Assembly: GCF_963678635.1 (NCBI RefSeq)
Contig: NC_087066.1
Location: forward strand, 16,861,275 to 16,925,274
Reading direction: 5' to 3'
Length of the DNA: 64,000 nt
DNA from: Symsagittifera roscoffensis
Lineage: Eukaryota; Xenacoelomorpha; Acoela; Convolutidae
The notes beneath the pieces were generated by a model. That model worked only from the letters and a program-made list of their open reading frames with translations, had not been told where the DNA came from and did not search any database. Positions 32,543 to 42,109 of this stretch are shown here, piece by piece (position 1 is the first letter of the stretch; the number at the start of each line of letters is the position of its first letter). The translations under genes and the position numbers were made by a program.

Positions 32543-33404
32543 TTGCGACGCTTGCGGGACACCCCTTGATCAAGCTTCTTCAGACAGTCCTCCAATCCTT
32601 CATCGTCTCTAGGGCCACCCACCAAGGTCGAGCCGTATTCCTCGTCGCTCGCATTTTTCTCAAGAGGGTCATTGGACACTTGTTTGCCAACAGCTTGATG
32701 TTTGCTCGAGATCCATTCTCTGCCCACATCCACTTCCCAGGTTTGTCCACTCGTCGAACCCTTTTTCGAGCCTGCCTTCTGAGGTTTGAAGTCCTCCTCC
32801 GTTACCAGACTTGTCGAGACCTCTATCTCTTTCACTATTTCGGTTAGCCTCCTTGGTTCGGAGCTACTCTTGTAGGCTGCCGTCTTCCACCGCGCTAAGA
32901 TCATGGGGGCGGTCTCCCTCAAGTTCTTCTCCGAAACAGCATCCACCGACAGGCTGCTCAACTCCTCCATCTCCCGCTTCCTCTTTCGAGACTTCATAAT
33001 TTTGCTTGTGGGTGTCGTCACTATCATCACAGATTCGATCTCTCCGTCCCGGTCTGACCCTTCCAACTCTTGCCTCCCCCTGCTCGAGCCTTAAGGATAT
33101 TAGTACTCTTAATCATATTACTAGTCTTAATCTTATCCTCCCCTTCAATTTTAATTATTTTATCATCAGTCTTTTTCTTCAGAGTAGATCCGTCTTTACA
33201 TTCATCATCTTTGGTCTTCTGTCGCGTCTCCCTCAACTTGACCATTTTGCTCAGCAACTCCTTTCTTGCTTTTTCATCCAGTCCGGGGGCCATCAAAACT
33301 GGTTCCCCAAATTTGACCACCGTGTTCCACAGTTCTTCCTTGAAGTTATCCAGCGTGGTCTCACTCTTCATCTCCTGATCAAATTCACTCAAGAAATTCC
33401 GCAA
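32488..33404 (-). pseudogene. Cargo ORFs G/H: charged low-complexity protein, frameshifted
   Basis: Two overlapping frames, 33027-33404 and 32488-33066. G has a helical start (RNFLSEFDQEMKSE, then FKEELWNTVVKFGEPVLM) and a Lys/Asp/Thr-rich tail. H has a basic stretch KIMKSRKRKREMEELSSL, a possible nuclear-localisation signal, followed by acidic sequence DEEYGSTLVGGPRDDEG and a coiled-coil-like end. The overlap and matching composition suggest one ancestral frame. No domain recognised. Confidence 0.45.
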
Positions 33405-33697
33405 AGTAGCTCATCCAGAGTCCCCAGAAATATATCCTTGTTCCCCTCAAACGTATTCTTTTGTCTCTGCTCAGCACTCAAGATTATTGTCCCCATGTTG
33501 GAAATCTCCTTTGTCAGTGGTAGTTCCAGGTTCTTAAGAGGGGATGAGGTCAGTGGTGGTGTGGCACTGTCCGCCCAATCGTCTCCACTCAAGTCCCGCA
33601 GTAGCTCCTGGGCGGTGAAATCCACCTCTGCTGGTGTCAGCTCAGGTGTACTCCCCACTTCCATTTCCTCCCCCGTTTCACTGAGAGTTTCGTCCAT
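33389..33697 (-). CDS. Cargo ORF F: acidic unknown protein fragment, 102 aa
   Basis: Acidic, Thr/Leu-rich frame (TPELTPAEVDFTAQELLRDL, then LPLTKEISNMGTIILSAEQR) that runs by frameshift into ORF G at 33389-33404. Probably the N-terminal part of the G/H protein. No recognised domain. Confidence 0.4.
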   Translation of the reverse strand: MDETLSETGEEMEVGSTPELTPAEVDFTAQELLRDLSGDDWADSATPPLTSSPLKNLELPLTKEISNMGTIILSAEQRQKNTFEGNKDIFLGTLDELLCGIS

Positions 33698-33740
33698 GCT
33701 CTCTTCTCCCGACTCAGCTTGCTTTCTCTCGAGTATCTTC

Positions 33741-34076
33741 CTAAATCGGTCCTCTACGGGGCCACTTCTCTTGTCTCCAGGAGTGCAGGGGTGAGGGTGT
33801 CGTGGGGGCTTGCTTCTTATATTCCGTCAGAGCAACATATAACGAGTCTCCCGTATCCAGCTCCCTCCCTTCTTGACGCATTTCCACCTGTTCCAATCCG
33901 TAAGGTGCCCGATACTTCTTCGTGGCAAACTTCATCTCGTCCTTCAGCGCGATGTGTCCTTCTTCCACGATCATCCTGCCATCATCCCATATCGGTAATC
34001 CGTTCTTCAGGCTCACCCGATCAAGCGTTCTCAAGATTTCCCGCACCTCGAATTTTGGAGGCATTGAGCCTCTCAT
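33741..34076 (-). CDS. Cargo ORF E: unknown protein fragment, 111 aa
   Basis: Compact frame with FEVREILRTLDRVSLKNGLP, a WDDGRMIVEEG hairpin and KKYRAPYGLEQVEMRQEGRE. It then becomes Pro/Thr-rich and runs into the acidic ORF F region. It looks like a small folded domain, but I do not recognise it. Confidence 0.4.
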   Translation of the reverse strand: MRGSMPPKFEVREILRTLDRVSLKNGLPIWDDGRMIVEEGHIALKDEMKFATKKYRAPYGLEQVEMRQEGRELDTGDSLYVALTEYKKQAPTTPSPLHSWRQEKWPRRGPI

Positions 34077-34127
34077 TTTCTTGGCTTGAGTCGTCCATGA
34101 GTTAATCTTGATATCGCAGGTGTGGAA

Positions 34128-34685
34128 TTAGACCGCCGCCGTATATCCAATGAACAAGGGGTCCCAGCCATCGGTGAACTCCACTTGCTGTCTCTCTACC
34201 GTAGCTCTCGCGAATAGGGATGGTACTACCAGGGGGCTATTCATCCCCAGGATCATTCTCCTGACTGTTGGAAACTCAGGAATGGTCGCGGGTAAGACTT
34301 CCTTCTCCAGTGTGGCCTCCAGCTCCTTCATTACCAACTCAAAGCTCTTTTTCCACGCGGGGATTCTCAGGATCTCTTGTCCGTTCGCCGTCAGGGGATT
34401 CAGGTTCCAAAACTTGGGATACGTCTCAATGGGGCCTTCACGTTTTCCCCCCATCCTGCACTGCAGTTGCCCCCGGAAATTAAACACCACCAACTCGGGA
34501 TCTTTCACCTTCCCGAAGAGCACTGTATTACTCATCCGCGCTCTGAGCACCTCTTGTTGACACCAGTTCAGCGCCGTCCCATCCAACACGCTTATTAAGC
34601 TCACGTGCACTACTGAATGGCGGTATGCAGCCACTAGAGGGTCCGGAAAGGCGTATGTCACCGCTGGTCCGTAGATACAAGTCAC
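34128..34685 (-). CDS. Cargo ORF D: unknown protein, 185 aa
   Basis: The frame has a hydrophobic beta-rich start (SVVHVSLISVLDGTALNWCQ, VLFGKVKDPELVVFNFRG) and a helical C-terminal half (KKSFELVMKELEATLEKEVL, then VRRMILGMNSPLVVPSL). Just upstream, in another frame at about 34700-34865, is a hydrophobic stretch (LNMPISLLLALYLVYPRYLF, then GYLALLLLTS) that may belong to the same protein and might be a membrane segment. No family recognised. The true start is unclear because of the frameshift. Confidence 0.5.
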   Translation of the reverse strand: MTCIYGPAVTYAFPDPLVAAYRHSVVHVSLISVLDGTALNWCQQEVLRARMSNTVLFGKVKDPELVVFNFRGQLQCRMGGKREGPIETYPKFWNLNPLTANGQEILRIPAWKKSFELVMKELEATLEKEVLPATIPEFPTVRRMILGMNSPLVVPSLFARATVERQQVEFTDGWDPLFIGYTAAV

Positions 34686-34865
34686 GACGTCAGTAGCAGC
34701 AGTGCCAGATATCCATCAATCCGAAGTGTCTCTACACCCCGACTGAACATGTACGCTGGACCCATGTTAAACAGGTATCTCGGGTAAACTAAGTATAGGG
34801 CTAGCAAGAGGCTTATGGGCATGTTCAAGAGTTCTTGTACAAAGGCCCCGAAAATAATCTATTTC

Positions 34866-36123
34866 TTACAAAACACTCCAGCCATGTATTTCTTCTCTCA
34901 ACAAGGACTCAAGATGTTCCCTCCAGAATCCTCCAATGGTGACCTCGTTAGCTGCCGTGACAAACCTAGCCACCATCATCTCCCTGCTCTTGGCTACCTC
35001 CAATTGTTCCTCAAGAAATTCCCAGATCTGCTTCACGAGAGGTGGGGCACTCTCCCTTGTCTTGTCAGTAGCATTCTCGAGTCTTGGTGTTAGAAACGGC
35101 CACCTGCCTCTCTCTTGAGTTAGTCGATACACCATCGATTCCAGTTGCTTCTCAGTCGCAGCCACGTTCTTCCTTTCGTTGTTTGGTCCCTTCGATTTGC
35201 TCGTGGAGCTCGTGATGGTCACGTCCATGCCTCGGAACCATAAGCTGGCTGTCAGGTGACTTATTATTGGGTGGTCATCCCCTATTGTCGGACTGAACTT
35301 CAGCTTCCTGGCAAGATTCGAGATCTCAAGTAAGAAAACCTCATCCAGTACGATGAGTATGTCTGCCAATTCATAAAACCCCCTCAATGCATGGGACACG
35401 TACGCCCACGCCGCCGCCAGTTCTGACTTCCGTAGTCTCAAGTTTGTAGGTTCCAGCTCTCGGTTGGGAGCTGCCATCAGGATCCGCCATGCGTTTTCTT
35501 TCGGCTATCAGAATCAAAATAGCATACACAAACTGCAGAGCAGGGGGCATGCTTGCGTATCTTGGGGATGTCGTGAATACCATCTTCGTCTTGGGTCCAA
35601 ATCGCGAACTGACGTTTTCCTGTACCTCATTCATCGCGGCAAACATAGTTTCCCATATTTTCTTTGGCGTAGACTTGTCACCTTTCAGCTGCTCTAGAAG
35701 CCCAGCCGCATACAGGTGATCATTCATTCCCGCGAACAGCAGCAGCTCTGGTTCGCAGGGAATTTTTGACTTTATCGCCACCACCAAGGTCAACATCTGG
35801 TTCAATTCTGCTATTGGCAGCGAGTATGCTAGAGTTTCAGGCCAGAACAACTTGGGAGACGTTCCTTCAAAGTCCGATCCCGTCACGATGATCACTCTCG
35901 CGGCTGCTGGATCTGCTCTGTCATACACTGCCAGTGTCTTGGCCAATTGAGCATTGCCACAGGGTTTCCCATATCTTGGTTCATCTGCCAATCTCGCACC
36001 CTCGTAAGCGGCGTCTGGCAATTCCGTCTCTCTTGGATCCAGTAGCTTGTTCACCACCCTCAACTGTGCCGGAATCGCCAATCTGATTCTGGCGATGCTT
36101 GTCCTGTGCTTAGGGGGCTCCAC
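34866..36123 (-). pseudogene. Cargo ORF C: SGNH-like protein 2, frameshifted
   Basis: Frames 35371-36123 and 34866-35477 join near 35470, where the first frame degenerates and the second continues sensibly. Motifs: ARVIIVTGSDFEG (residues 75-87, block I-like strand with Gly-Ser-Asp), ELLLFAGMNDHLYAAGLLEQ (block III-like Gly-x-Asn-Asp at 132-135), and in the second frame FSPTIGDDHPIISHL, which might be a degenerate block V. The strand-loop layout resembles an SGNH/GDSL hydrolase but is weaker than ORF B. The first frame starts at a GTG overlapping the stop of ORF B, so this start is arbitrary. Confidence 0.5.
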
Positions 36124-37604
36124 TATGAGTCCCGGATACCCAGCAACTTGAGAGGTCTGTAATTTATCGGTCCCATGACTGATCTCATGGGAATCCCAGT
36201 CAGATCAGCCGTCTTCATCATTCTTGCTCTTGGGAAATGCGTCTCGTGGGCCTTTAGCCAGTCTACGCACTGGTGCCGACTCAAATCCTCGTGTGACACA
36301 TGCTTGAGCCCCAGGACTTCTGCCAATTCCTGTCTGCACTCCAGATCTTCCAGGTCCAACTCCTTTACTTTCTCCAGATATCGCGTCCGACTTGCCTCCG
36401 CTGGCTTCTCCACGCTCTTATCCTCTACCACTACCACTGAGGACACCACTGAACTCTGGGGCGTTGATGACTCCGCTTCTTCAGCTTCCATTGGCGTGGA
36501 ACCCGGTAATCTAGTCCGGCTGCTTCTCGAGCTGTCTCTTGAGTTGACTCCCGCTCCCAAGCGACTGGACAGGGGTCTTGTGGCAAGGAAAGGGGGATTT
36601 GGGGGCGGACCGAATGTGAATCGGGCCGTCTCAAGCAGGTCTGCCTCCAACTCATTTATGTGCCTCTGGAAGACATCATTCAACCACTCCACGCCCCTAG
36701 GCCTGTCAAAGTGGATTCCATCTGAGGACGCAACCTCTGGGAAGGACCGCTCCATCTGGTCGGCTACGTCCAACAATCTGACGGGAAGGACACTCCTTTG
36801 ATGTATCTGCTTGATTATCTCGTTCAGGACCCGCACTTCCTCGTTCATTTCTATCGCATGTTGGTCAGCCATCATGTTATAAGGGATGGTGCAAACTGTG
36901 AGTATGACAGGATCCATCTGAATCCGCAACTCTTCCAGGATGCAGCTCCTTTTGTCGTGTAATCTCATGACTTTCCTTAATTCCCCTCTGGACACATCAT
37001 TGGTCCCCACCATTAGGGTCAATGTGTACATCTTAGCCATTCCTACCATCTCGAGTGATGCCAACATCTGCTGCGTTGCGGCTCCAAAGAAACTCAAGAC
37101 TCCAGTCTGCCAGTGCGACTGGATTAGGGTCAGCACCCGAATCAGGCTGTCCCCTACAATCAGGTGAACTGCACCCTCAGGTATTCGCGGCTGTGTGTAG
37201 TGTTCAGCCCAGGACACGTCATGGAAGCAATCCCTTCTCTCCCGCTGCGCCACGTTCCAATCCATGCGGTTGTGCCTGTGGTATCTGCCCTCCGTGTTTT
37301 TCTTGTAGTTTGCTATCACCACGCTCCTGACCGGTTGCTCCCTCCAAGTTGGGGGTACCTCCGGTCTAGCTGGTCTTTCACGACTTCTCAACTGTAGCCT
37401 CTCGTGTAACTCCTTAAGACGCGAAGAGCTCTCGCTCACCTGGCTGCTGCTCGGGGTTGAGCTCGGGGTGTACCCAGGCAGTGCCACGTCCATCAACCGG
37501 CGTATCGGTTGCGTCGTCTCCGAACCGCGCAGGGAGGACGCTGATTCGGTTGGTATCCATACTTCCAGCCCCTCGTTTATGTGTTCTTGAGCCGCACGGT
37601 CCAA
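36123..37604 (-). CDS. Cargo ORF B: SGNH/GDSL hydrolase-like protein, 493 aa
   Basis: All four SGNH blocks are visible: HLIVGDSLIRVL (Ser153), FFGAATQQM (Gly174), LMVGTNDVSRGE (Asn202) and SDGIHFDRP (Asp295, His298). The spacing suits a ~180-residue alpha/beta hydrolase domain at about 145-325. Members hydrolyse ester bonds, for example of acyl or acetyl groups; the substrate here is unknown. N-terminal 1-110 is Ser/Pro-rich and basic. The C-terminal ~160 residues are low complexity, then a helical region. ORF A upstream is in the same frame, separated by one TGA (37611-37613), so A and B were probably one ~760-aa protein. A fragment with the same block I lies in element 1. Confidence 0.8.
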   Translation of the reverse strand: MDRAAQEHINEGLEVWIPTESASSLRGSETTQPIRRLMDVALPGYTPSSTPSSSQVSESSSRLKELHERLQLRSRERPARPEVPPTWREQPVRSVVIANYKKNTEGRYHRHNRMDWNVAQRERRDCFHDVSWAEHYTQPRIPEGAVHLIVGDSLIRVLTLIQSHWQTGVLSFFGAATQQMLASLEMVGMAKMYTLTLMVGTNDVSRGELRKVMRLHDKRSCILEELRIQMDPVILTVCTIPYNMMADQHAIEMNEEVRVLNEIIKQIHQRSVLPVRLLDVADQMERSFPEVASSDGIHFDRPRGVEWLNDVFQRHINELEADLLETARFTFGPPPNPPFLATRPLSSRLGAGVNSRDSSRSSRTRLPGSTPMEAEEAESSTPQSSVVSSVVVVEDKSVEKPAEASRTRYLEKVKELDLEDLECRQELAEVLGLKHVSHEDLSRHQCVDWLKAHETHFPRARMMKTADLTGIPMRSVMGPINYRPLKLLGIRDS

Positions 37605-37610
37605 GTTGAA

Positions 37611-38405
37611 TCATCCCTTCGACCTGGGAGCCTCATCCATCTCCATACCCGACTCCGGCCTTGAGCTCGCAGCAGCTCGTTCCGTCGCCCTGGTTTCCTT
37701 TTGCTTTTGTTGATCGAGATCTCGTTGTGGCCTCTGGATCCTTTCAAGTTCCGACTTCAACTGCTCGCAATTTGCCGCGTTCTCTCGCACCCTCTGCTCT
37801 TGCTGATATTCTGCTATCAACATCTCAAGGTCACGACGCGCCTGGTCCCTCTCAAGGATCGCCTGGTCCCTCTCCAGATTCGTTTGATTTCTCTCGAGCT
37901 TCGCGCTATCCCGGTCAAGATTCGCTTTGTCTTTTTCCCTCTGCGCCCTCTCAAGTTCCCTCTTCAAGTTGCTGAGGTCAGGATACGTCTCATCCATTTG
38001 CTGGGCTCTCGTCATAGAGGGTGGCTTGCTCGTGGACTGGCTAGCTGATCTTGCTGACGGTCTGACCGGCAATGGGAATTCTCCCGCTTCGTACTCAGTG
38101 TTGTTGCTTAAGCCAGGATTCCTCGCCAAGTAGAATCCTCTCACCCCTCGATCCACGTTCCAGGATAGCCATCTCGTCTTTTCCTGATTGGATATGCCTT
38201 CCGTGGTGAAACCGACCATCAAGACAGCTTCGGTCGCGGATTCCCTGCACTCATCTTGCTCCTCTAATTGCAGGATGGCATTCAACATCACTGCCATCCT
38301 CTCGTCCACTTGGGTGTAGTCCAGGTCCCTCAAGCGTCTGTACAACTCATCGAGCGTTGGCTTCTTTAGCGCCGCAGGCATGGACTTCCAAAATCGATCT
38401 GCCAT
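37611..38405 (-). CDS. Cargo ORF A: coiled-coil N-terminal part of SGNH protein
   Basis: Starts with a real ATG (MADRFWKSMPAALKKPTLDE) and is 264 aa. Residues ~1-100 look like a compact helical domain (LYRRLRDLDYTQVDERMAVM). Residues ~140-240 form a strong coiled coil with runs of LERDQA/LDRDSA-type heptads. The frame ends in an in-frame TGA and continues directly as the SGNH ORF, so the stop looks like a point mutation or a readthrough site. As first ORF after the spacer at 38406-38778, it is the likely start of the cargo translation unit. Confidence 0.6.
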   Translation of the reverse strand: MADRFWKSMPAALKKPTLDELYRRLRDLDYTQVDERMAVMLNAILQLEEQDECRESATEAVLMVGFTTEGISNQEKTRWLSWNVDRGVRGFYLARNPGLSNNTEYEAGEFPLPVRPSARSASQSTSKPPSMTRAQQMDETYPDLSNLKRELERAQREKDKANLDRDSAKLERNQTNLERDQAILERDQARRDLEMLIAEYQQEQRVRENAANCEQLKSELERIQRPQRDLDQQKQKETRATERAAASSRPESGMEMDEAPRSKG

Positions 38406-38778
38406 TTTTACAATTTCTAGATTATCTCGCGCACCAACTTGAGTGTTACCGTCTCAACTTGAGTGTTACCGTACCAACTTGAGTGCTTGAGAAATCTCTT
38501 CTGAATGTTGCTGATCCTGATTTTTGTTCAAAACCTTCTATTCTCTTTCCAATTAGTGTGTTTGAATCGTCAATTTCGATTTAATCAAATCAATCTGAAA
38601 GGAAAATCTTTTTAGACTAAGGTGTCATATTGCAGATCTAAACCCCCCCATTATTGTAGTTAAAACCTTATCCCTCCATCTGTCTTACTAAAATAATTCA
38701 ATTGGAAGTTTTTAAGAGCATGCAGAATCATTTAATATATTAGCACCGTCATCTTTTAAACTATAATTGTCATGCCAA
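38406..38778 (-). promoter_or_regulatory. AT-rich spacer with repeated 20-bp motif before the cargo
   Basis: This is the only sizeable noncoding gap between gag and the end of the cargo. On the plus strand caacttgagtgttaccgt occurs twice, plus a partial third copy, at about 38431-38490, just upstream of the ATG of ORF A. Further upstream is a TATA-like taatatatta at about 38732-38742. A second promoter, a splice region or another device for separate cargo expression would fit; this is inference only. Confidence 0.35.
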
Positions 38779-39384
38779 TCACGTTAAAATCCATCTACCT
38801 GCCCCGAGGTCCCCGATACTCAAGTAGTATTTCTTGTGTAGGTCTACCAATATCTCTGTTTCTGCGAAAACCCCGTGTAGGATGGCATATAACTCCCTTG
38901 GGCTCAACTTGCCCCTGTTTGGGTCGTAAACTGGCATCGAGACCTCCATTATCCCTCTTTCAATCATGAAATCCCTCAGTCTCGTTAGTGCGAACATCAC
39001 GTGCTCAGGATCTATCGTATTCCTTTCATTGACCCTCGTCACTAGAAAGCACAGGTATTTGCCCGGGACTTGTGCCACTGATGGGGGAAGCGCAGCCATT
39101 CCTCCCAGCCCCGGTCTCTGTCTGAATAGAAACTCCACGTTCTGGTATTCTCTCTTGAAGTCGGCCTCCAGTCTCGATTTGAAGCTCATGTCCGCCGTTA
39201 TACAGATGGCGCTAGTCCTGTCTGACAAAGTGAAGTCGCTGTACGTTATCATAATGTTCTCTGAGTACTCATTCGGAATTTCGAATTTTGTCTTGAAGTT
39301 CCTTCTTATGGTAGGCTCAGCCTCCTCCTCGCGCAGTTCCAGCTCACTTGTTTCCCTGAATTCCTTGAGCTTCTTTATCATCAA
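38779..39384 (-). CDS. Macrodomain (TARG1/OARD1-like) encoded after integrase
   Basis: 201 aa. After a helical charged lead (MMIKKLKEFRETSELELREE) comes a macrodomain-like order: TSAICITADMSF, FKREYQNVEFLFRQ, GLGGMAALPPS, GKYLCFLVTR, FALTRLRDFMIERGI, EVSMPVYDPNRG and LYAILHGVFAETEI. Macrodomains of this group bind or remove ADP-ribose. The Gly-rich loop expected after SMP is replaced by DPNRGK, so ordinary ADP-ribosyl hydrolase chemistry is doubtful. In element 2 it is separated from pol by stops inside a short gataaa-type repeat, while in element 1 the frame is continuous with the integrase tail. Confidence 0.7.
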   Translation of the reverse strand: MMIKKLKEFRETSELELREEEAEPTIRRNFKTKFEIPNEYSENIMITYSDFTLSDRTSAICITADMSFKSRLEADFKREYQNVEFLFRQRPGLGGMAALPPSVAQVPGKYLCFLVTRVNERNTIDPEHVMFALTRLRDFMIERGIMEVSMPVYDPNRGKLSPRELYAILHGVFAETEILVDLHKKYYLSIGDLGAGRWILT

Positions 39385-39404
39385 AATTTATCATCAAATC
39401 TTTA

Positions 39405-41023
39405 TCATCCTACCCCCACTCCCCGGACAAAAACATTTATCGACGTCCCCGTCGATGATGCTGGGTCTAAATTATCTGGGGTTATTTCGAGCGGCCTGTC
39501 GGTTGCAGTCCAACCGAAGAGGGGATCTTCCGTTTTCACGTGTTGTTCTGCTGACACGTCGACCTGCTGGATGCTTATCCCTTCATCTCTTTTGCTCTTG
39601 ACCTCACGCATCCACTCTAGTATTCTCAGGTTCGTGTTCTCCCTCCTCTCTATCTCGCTCTGCTCCAGATCTGTTTCTTGTTCTGGTGTGGAGTAGTCCT
39701 CCTTTGGGTAGGGTTCGATGTCGTTGATGATTTGCCATTCATCGTTTGCCACCAATTCGCCCACACTCAGTAACTCGTCGCCCAATTCTTCAGGCACCAG
39801 TCTTCTGGGGATGGTACATGAGGCTTCAGAGTTTCATAATGTGCTGCGCGCCCCGTACTCAAACAGTAGAACCGTCCTTGTTGGTGTACTTCCTTTATCA
39901 TGAATGGTCCTCTCCATTTCTTAAGTAGTTTTTTTGTCCCTTCTCGAGGTATGACATTCTGGAAGACCAACACGTATTGGCCCACTGCATATGGTTTCGC
40001 TTGCAATACTTTTTCATCGTATTTCTTGCGCTGCCTCATTTGTGCTTGCGCAGTATTCCTCCTGCAGAGCTCGTTTAGTTCCTGCTGTCTCCTGATCGCT
40101 TCTTTCACATAAGCTTGAGGCGACGTTTTTTCCCCTTCGTACTCCGGGTAAACGAATGTTAGGGGCATTGCTCTTTCCTTGCCCGTCAACATCATGAAGG
40201 GACTGATTCCTGTTGTTGAGTGCTGCATACTGTTGTACGCCCCTACCACCTGCGGCAGATATTTATCCCAATCTGTCATGTACCTTGAGCAGTATACCCA
40301 CAGCATGTTCTCCAACGTTCTATTCTGCGTCTCTACCAACCCGTTGGTCTGGGGATGGTAGGTCGTTGAGTGCGCTTGAGCTATGTGAGACCTCTTCATC
40401 AATTATTTCGTCAAGTCCCCCACAAAGGCTTTGCCGTTGTCCGACTGAAATGTCATGGGACAGACATACCGTGATATCCAATGTGTTACCAGTTGGTTAC
40501 AAGTTTCCTCTGCCGAGGCTGTCTGACACGGCACCGCTTCCGCCAGCTTCGTGAAGTGATCTATTATGACTAGTATCTGGTTATATCCTGACTCTGTCAT
40601 ACAGATCTTTTGGTGGTCTATTTGCACGACTTCGTTGAATTCCGAGCTCTCAACGGACTTGAGTGGGAACTTCATCTTGCTTGGGTCTTTCATTTGCAGG
40701 CATGCATTCACCCATCTCTCGCAGGCTTTCCTTAATCCTGGCCAATCAAACCTGTGAAGTATTCCTTGTTGCACCTTGTCTATCCCCTGGTGCCCCATTT
40801 GATCGTGCGATCTGAATAACACTTCGGTCTGATACAACTGTGGCAATATGATGAGGTTATGCTTGTGTATTATCTTCTCCTCATCCTTTCTCTTGCACGC
40901 TACCACCCCATCAGCTGTGTGATAGAGTAAATCTTTTCTTTCTTTGTAGAACTGGCTCAAGATCTTGTAGCTGTCTTCTTCTAGGTCACCCGTCCGGATC
41001 CATTTGGAGAGGTTACTTGTCAT
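39405..41023 (-). pseudogene. Element 2 integrase (one nonsense codon)
   Basis: The frame 40403-41023 has the zinc-domain region (SHDQMGHQGIDKVQQG, WVNACLQM; one Cys of the usual pair is lost), catalytic Asp in NEVVQIDHQKICM, MIDHFTKLAEAV-like core and second Asp in TFQSDNGKAFVG. A TAA at 40403-40405 interrupts it. The same frame resumes as 39767-40402 with YHPQTNGLVETQNRTLE (catalytic Glu) and the GPFMIKEVHQQGRFY beta-barrel-like C-terminus. A further acidic tail (39405-39797) leads towards the macrodomain. Element 1 reads through the stop position with Glu. Role: insertion of element cDNA. Confidence 0.85.
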
Positions 41024-42109
41024 CTTGTCATTTTTTGGGCCCTTATTAGATCCGACAGCCTATATCTCGCTTTGACATGTTCCTTTAGTGCCATTGTCTG
41101 ACCATTCATTTGCCCAGGGTTGTGGATGTCATCTTTCAACTTTACGCATAATATCCTGTTCATGACCTTTCTATCGTCTTCTGGCACCAGATTTGTTCTG
41201 ACATTCGAGTTGCACGATAGTTCCCTGAACGGTTTCCTGGATACCGCAATTTTCTCAAGTTCTTCGCCTTCTCGCACTTCTTGCTGATTCAAGTTGTATG
41301 TTCCTGAGGAAGGGTCAGTTTGTAGTTCCCTGTCGCGGTGTCTCATCTTCTCTTCCGCCGGTATCATGCACAGACTATCTTGGTCGTCGCTGCTGCCCTC
41401 CGAATATTCATCCCATTCTTCACACTCCCGGACAATTTTTCTTCTCCAGCATCTTCTTCCTCTGTGGGCCACCACTCCCCGGACTCTTGATCTATTCCAA
41501 GGTGTTCAACTCCTCCTTAAACGCCACTTTCGTTTTCCTAACCCGAGTCCGCTCAAGTATGTCATCAGGGATTTTGTTCACCAGTGACTGCACGACTTCT
41601 TTCCCATCAGAGTTACTCTCTTCTAAGGAGATTTCGCCGCCAACTGTCTCACTCCTTCGCAGTATCGTGACTTCCGGTTCCTCCTTGCCCTTTCCTTCGA
41701 TCACGAGTTTATCATCTGCCAGTTTCCCGAATAATCTCATCAAGTCCTCATCTATCTGTGCTTGTCCCGTTTCTACCTGGTTGAGATCATAGCCTTTTGC
41801 GTTGAGCATCTCCCTCACAATTTTTGATCTGAGCATTATCCCTATCGGCATCCCTCGGGTCTTCTTCAAGATTGTTTTCTCTGGAGGCTCTTTTGTTAAT
41901 TCAGGGTGATCTTCTATCGGTTTGCCTGACTTGTCGAGCCATCTCTTGAGTGGAAAACTATCATACGTTTCCTTATCCATGAAGGAGAAGCCCTCTTTTA
42001 ATTCTGGTCTTTTCGCCTCCCTCTGTTCCTGTCTCTCGTAGAACTCCGTCTTCTTACTCAAGCTATCGGCATTTTGATGTTTGTCCCTTGTTCTGTGCTC
42101 AATTATCAT
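41020..42109 (-). pseudogene. Element 2 RNase H-integrase linker
   Basis: Frames 41492-42109 and 41020-41475 form an unusually long (~360 aa) spacer. The first begins IIEHRTRDKHQNADSLSKKT, the end of RNase H, and continues with a Glu/Lys-rich low-complexity region. The second is acidic and Ser-rich (YSEGSSDDQDSLCM), then basic. No domain recognised. A frame break lies at 41476-41492. Confidence 0.55.

Noticed and set aside
39405-41475. Recurring GTCCGGGGAG motif (also at 21949 and in the PPT at 29464) as a subgenomic or central PPT signal
   Set aside because: The internal copies lie in coding frame (encoding VRGVG or SGE-type residues) and vary between elements; the similarity to the PPT may be chance.
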